NCBI GenBank assembly: GCA_902796455.1
Contig: CADBPH010000162.1
Location: 1 to 7,793, forward strand
Direction of reading: 5' to 3'
DNA: 7,793 nucleotides
From: an uncultured Bacteroidia bacterium
Lineage (GTDB): Bacteria > Bacteroidota > Bacteroidia > Bacteroidales > UBA932
The translations under genes and the position numbers were made by a program. Below, piece by piece: positions 6,297-7,793 of this stretch. Positions within the stretch are counted from its first letter, which is position 1; each line of letters starts with the position of its first letter. Under the pieces are notes generated by a model. It searched no databases. It saw only the letters and a list, made by a program, of their open reading frames with translations, and was not told the origin of the DNA.

Positions 6297-7793
6297 TTAT
6301 TGTGTTGTCTCAATCTTGAATTCCTCATATTCATAGGGTTGCAGCCAAAAGTCCTCCGGGTTGACCGGTTCGCCCGAACGACGCCAGCCGTGGCGCACCA
6401 CCTTCGTTCCCCGGATCCGGCCCCAGCAGAATCCCGTCCGGACCGGACGGTTCCACAAATTCTGCAGACGGACAATCCAACCGGTTCCGTCCACGGAAGG
6501 GAACACCGCGCTTACAGCAATCTCGTGATGACCCCGAAGTGTAAACAACGGCTCAACCGGTCCGTCAGACGGACTGCACAGGCCGATCAGTGGCTGTTCC
6601 TCCTCCAGGCCCCGCTTCTTCAGTCCGGAGAAGAAGGGTGGAACCGGCTGCAGCGTGTATCGAAAAACGGCACGCCCGCCCTGCGAGGCTTTGTAATTGG
6701 TCCGCCAGGTATTGGTCATGACCCAGGAATAAACACGGGGAGAGATCTGGGCCATACTCCACCACCCATAGCCATAGCGCGGGTTCAAGCGGTAGTCCTC
6801 TCCCGAAGGAGAACCGAATTCCACAAACGGAGCATCGATGCTGGTCATGCAGACCATGTGCTCCAAATCGCCGACAGTCAATCCGTTCTGCAAAGAATAA
6901 TAGTGCTTGTTGACGCCGGCCAACTGCTCCCGTTCCGGATGCACCTCACTCATGGCCAAGTCCATGGAGATATCCGGATGCGGGAAATGGAATGGAAACA
7001 CAAAACGGACATTTTCGAAAGAACGGATATCCTGCTTGTCCAGGATATTCCGGATTCCCACCTTGTCCAACCCGCGCCAAAGGGTCACTTCCCGCGTCAG
7101 GGCATCGCATCCCGGAGCCTCGGACACAATCTGCAAAGTCGCAGCTACCGGCCCGTCCTCCAGCACGCGTATTTCCTTCACGGCACCGGCGCCGCGTGGA
7201 TTCTTGGCAATCCGCTCTGTATAGAGATAATCATTCAGCCCATCCTCGTCGGCATATTCGAAATCCTCCCCGCACTTGCGGAAAGACTGAATCGTCCCCT
7301 TGGCGGGATCCACCGATACCGCAATCATTCCGTTGGACAGGGTGGCCGGAGAAGTGACCATGGACTTGAAATGGCTGTTTTCCGGCGTAGCCACAATCTT
7401 GTATACGGCGGAGGACATCGGCGGAACATCTTCTGCAATAAATACATAAGACCCGTCGGACAGCTTCTGGACCGGAAGGATGCGGCCAGCCGCATCCTGG
7501 AGCGACTTGCCGTCCAAGCCATTATTTACGCGAACCACATCCGTACGCGGCCACAGGTTCGTGTTCACCACCTGGACGTATGGCCCTTCCCCTTCCAAAG
7601 GAGAAACCGCTTCCCGCCACAAGGCCCGGGAATAATAATCCGCACTGTCACAATACGCTTTTTTCCCGTTCCAAAGGTCTATCGTAAACGGCGAATCCGG
7701 TTCATGGCCGCTCGCAGATGCCCCCCAGGTATGTTCCGAGAACAATGCGACATTCTTGAAACCATTGAAAACCGTCCCGGCAGGATAAGGGCG
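6297..7793 (-). CDS. GH38-type alpha-mannosidase, C-terminal part (cut by right window edge)
   Basis: The frame is open from the right edge (7793) to TAA at 6299-6297, giving 498 residues. GH38 enzymes are retaining, metal-dependent alpha-mannosidases. Near the visible start is NVALFSEHTWGASASGHEPD; EHTWGA (fragment residues 20-25) is a hallmark of bacterial GH38 proteins, and its histidine probably corresponds to a metal ligand after the catalytic barrel (inference from family layout). A helical stretch with DLWNGKKAYCDSADYYSRAL follows, then VVNTNLWPRTDVV (about 75-87), the typical opening of the GH38 beta-sandwich region. The rest is beta-rich (LSNGMIAVSVDPAKGTIQSF, TLQIVSEAPGCDALTREVTL, VGIRNILDK, VRFVFPF) and ends in YEYEEFKIETTQ. 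The catalytic nucleophile and the signal peptide, which would show periplasmic or surface location, are outside the window. A TTG at 7745 could be taken as a start but encodes leucine inside the conserved motif region. The gene ends 27 nt before susC. The exact linkage cleaved (alpha-1,2, -1,3 or -1,6) cannot be inferred. Confidence 0.88.
   Translation of the reverse strand, partial: RPYPAGTVFNGFKNVALFSEHTWGASASGHEPDSPFTIDLWNGKKAYCDSADYYSRALWREAVSPLEGEGPYVQVVNTNLWPRTDVVRVNNGLDGKSLQDAAGRILPVQKLSDGSYVFIAEDVPPMSSAVYKIVATPENSHFKSMVTSPATLSNGMIAVSVDPAKGTIQSFRKCGEDFEYADEDGLNDYLYTERIAKNPRGAGAVKEIRVLEDGPVAATLQIVSEAPGCDALTREVTLWRGLDKVGIRNILDKQDIRSFENVRFVFPFHFPHPDISMDLAMSEVHPEREQLAGVNKHYYSLQNGLTVGDLEHMVCMTSIDAPFVEFGSPSGEDYRLNPRYGYGWWSMAQISPRVYSWVMTNTWRTNYKASQGGRAVFRYTLQPVPPFFSGLKKRGLEEEQPLIGLCSPSDGPVEPLFTLRGHHEIAVSAVFPSVDGTGWIVRLQNLWNRPVRTGFCWGRIRGTKVVRHGWRRSGEPVNPEDFWLQPYEYEEFKIETTQ

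Noticed and set aside
7743..7745. TTG as a start codon for the GH38 gene
   Set aside because: The frame continues upstream to the window edge with plausible GH38 sequence (NGFKNVA), so this codon is an internal leucine.

Overview
The window reads as part of a Bacteroidota (probably Bacteroidales) polysaccharide utilization locus, by eye somewhat above 50% G+C. The diagnostic element is an adjacent SusC-like TonB-dependent transporter and SusD-like surface lipoprotein, a pairing essentially confined to this phylum. Start regions are mostly A-rich with weak Shine-Dalgarno sequences, also typical of the phylum. No genus can be named from the sequence.

All genes lie on the minus strand, so transcription runs from high to low coordinates: (i) 7793-6297, the C-terminal ~498 residues of a GH38-type alpha-mannosidase, cut by the right edge; (ii) 6269-3129, a complete SusC-like transporter; (iii) 3115-1199, a complete SusD-like lipoprotein; (iv) 1183-434, a small DUF3823-type lipoprotein; (v) 353-1, the N-terminal ~117 residues of a ROK-family sugar kinase, cut by the left edge. 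Gaps are 27, 13, 15 and 80 nt, so this is very probably one operon. The 80-nt gap before the ROK gene holds an 11-bp imperfect inverted repeat. No region above 300 nt is gene-free, and I see no tRNA, rRNA, CRISPR, insertion sequence or integrase.

Working model (inference from family membership): SusD and probably the DUF3823 lipoprotein capture a mannose-containing glycan at the cell surface, SusC imports it across the outer membrane using TonB energy, the GH38 enzyme releases mannose from alpha-mannosides, and the ROK kinase phosphorylates a released sugar in the cytoplasm. No regulator or promoter is visible; both probably lie outside the window. The transporter lacks an STN signalling domain, which argues against ECF-sigma/anti-sigma control through this SusC.

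I find no convincing new class of system. The points most worth a second look are the uncharacterised DUF3823 lipoprotein in the surface-binding slot, the hairpin just before the ROK start, and the placement of a GH38 gene ahead of susC.
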